DNA of 5,290 nt, taken from contig CAZSEZ010000255.1 in the NCBI GenBank assembly GCA_964606015.1, positions 1 to 5,290 on the forward strand, read 5' to 3'. The notes under the pieces are model-generated. The model ran no database searches. It saw nothing but the letters and a program-made list of their open reading frames with translations, and was not told where the DNA came from. The DNA is from Hyella sp964606015. GTDB taxonomy: Bacteria; Cyanobacteriota; Cyanobacteriia; Cyanobacteriales; Xenococcaceae. Below, in pieces: positions 4,998-5,290 of this stretch (its first letter is position 1; each line of letters begins with the position of its first letter). The position numbers and the translations under genes are program-made.

Positions 4998-5043
4998 AAT
5001 TTAACGTTTTAAGCGATCGCTGCTTAACTTTTTTTGTTAAATT
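4998..5043 (+). repeat. nested two-level inverted repeat centred on HIP1, terminator-like
   Basis: Outer arms AATTTAAC (4998-5005) and GTTAAATT (5036-5043) are perfect 8-bp inverted copies. Inside them TTAAGC (5009-5014) pairs with GCTTAA (5022-5027) around a HIP1 site. The inner stem is followed on the plus strand by CTTTTTTT, so it could work as an intrinsic terminator; forming the outer stem would instead draw in bases next to the T run. No intact plus-strand gene precedes it, so any such role may be a relic. Confidence 0.5.
5013..5020. repeat. HIP1 octamer GCGATCGC (intergenic)
   Basis: A perfect HIP1 copy extended by A and T to a 10-base palindrome (5012-5021) at the centre of the nested inverted repeat. 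Confidence 0.9.
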
Positions 5044-5158
5044 TTAGTGATCTTGTACCTTGTTGACTTCGTATTTATAGTACCTAAGAACTTATTTGAT
5101 ATAAATAAATATTAAAGTTGGAAAAGTCAGAACTTAGTATTTCTATCGATTAAGGAAG

Positions 5159-5189
5159 AGCAAAAGCTATGTTGGACAAGGCTTTTGCT
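5159..5189. repeat. 9-bp hairpin upstream of the tRNA promoter
   Basis: AGCAAAAGC (5159-5167) and GCTTTTGCT (5181-5189) are perfect inverted copies around a 13-base loop. There is no T run directly after it on either strand. The hairpin overlaps a 10-codon frame, ATG 5169 to TGA 5201 (MLDKAFAKYL), preceded by AAGGAAG at 5152-5158. The frame resembles a leader peptide, but nothing it could regulate except the tRNA follows in view. Confidence 0.45.
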
Positions 5190-5195
5190 AAATAC

Positions 5196-5223
5196 TTGTG
5201 ACTATGCTGAAAGGTGCTAATAT
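5196..5223 (+). promoter_or_regulatory. extended -10 promoter of tRNA-Ala
   Basis: TTGTGA (5196-5201) and TAATAT (5218-5223) are 16 bases apart, and TG stands one base before the -10 (TGCTAATAT), the extended -10 form. The expected start near 5230 is about 10 bases before the tRNA, a typical short tRNA leader. Confidence 0.65.
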
Positions 5224-5239
5224 GAGAGAAATCAAGGAA

Positions 5240-5290
5240 GGGGCATTAGCTCAGTTGGTAGAGTACTTGCATGGCATGCAAGGTGTCACC
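5240..5290 (+). tRNA. tRNA-Ala (anticodon GGC), cut by the window end
   Basis: The cloverleaf can be traced: acceptor strand GGGGCAT (5240-5246), TA, D-arm GCTC...GAGT (5249-5264) with the usual AGTTGGTA loop, anticodon stem CTTGC/GCAAG with loop ATGGCAT, and anticodon GGC at 5273-5275. The variable loop and the first T-stem bases are present; the T-loop and 3' acceptor strand lie beyond the window. Anticodon GGC reads the alanine codons GCC and GCU. The G10-T25 wobble in the D-stem is tolerated. Confidence 0.95.

Larger units (their letters stand above)
4905..5158. other. AT-rich spacer without a supported gene
   Basis: No open frame with protein-like composition and a start is visible on either strand. 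The only notable structure is the nested palindrome with a HIP1 site at 4998-5043. Confidence 0.5.

Noticed and set aside
4591..5290. tRNA-Ala as the attachment site for the integrase remnant
   Set aside because: Integrase genes usually lie next to the tRNA 3' end; here the 5' side faces the remnant, more than 300 bases away, and the tRNA 3' end is outside the window.
1..5290. CRISPR array or toxin-antitoxin pair
   Set aside because: No regularly spaced repeats occur anywhere, and no overlapping pair of small genes with such motifs was found.

Overview
This window looks like a low-GC cyanobacterial chromosome. It carries a PGR5 homologue, a Psb34/Ssl1498-family photosystem II assembly protein, three copies of the HIP1 octamer GCGATCGC (874, 3420, 5013), and a helicase whose N-terminal part resembles the tail of cyanobacterial DnaX. 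The species cannot be named from the sequence alone.

Layout. At the left edge (1-611, +) is the 3' part of a Y-family DNA polymerase V catalytic subunit gene (umuC). It is interrupted in frame by a GC-rich 51-base palindromic repeat. Next, on the minus strand, comes a compact photosynthesis unit read right to left. It starts at a consensus promoter with an HLR1-like (RpaB) element (1234-1272), continues through psb34 (1025-1195) and pgr5 (756-953), and ends at a strong intrinsic terminator (634-666). A decayed two-frame reading region (1315-1582, -) separates this unit from a large plus-strand gene (1688-3487) for a Dda/RecD-like SF1B helicase. This helicase has an N-terminal segment resembling the C-terminal domain of DnaX tau.

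Right of the helicase are, on the minus strand, a truncated gene end (3518-3682) and a five-helix membrane protein of unknown function (3701-4201). From about 4202 to 5195 I see no intact gene. This stretch holds the C-terminal stub of an IS630-type transposase (4405-4581, +), directly abutting the frameshifted N-terminal part of a phage-type tyrosine recombinase (4591-4904, -). It also holds a nested palindrome centred on a HIP1 site. The window ends inside a tRNA-Ala(GGC) gene preceded by an extended -10 promoter.

How the genes relate. psb34 and pgr5 are probably cotranscribed and both act at the photosynthetic membrane: PSII assembly and PSI cyclic electron flow. UmuC and the helicase both act on DNA (lesion bypass; unwinding, possibly at the replisome) but lie in separate units. 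The stretch near the tRNA is a graveyard of mobile elements. The most notable item is the helicase with the tau-like domain.
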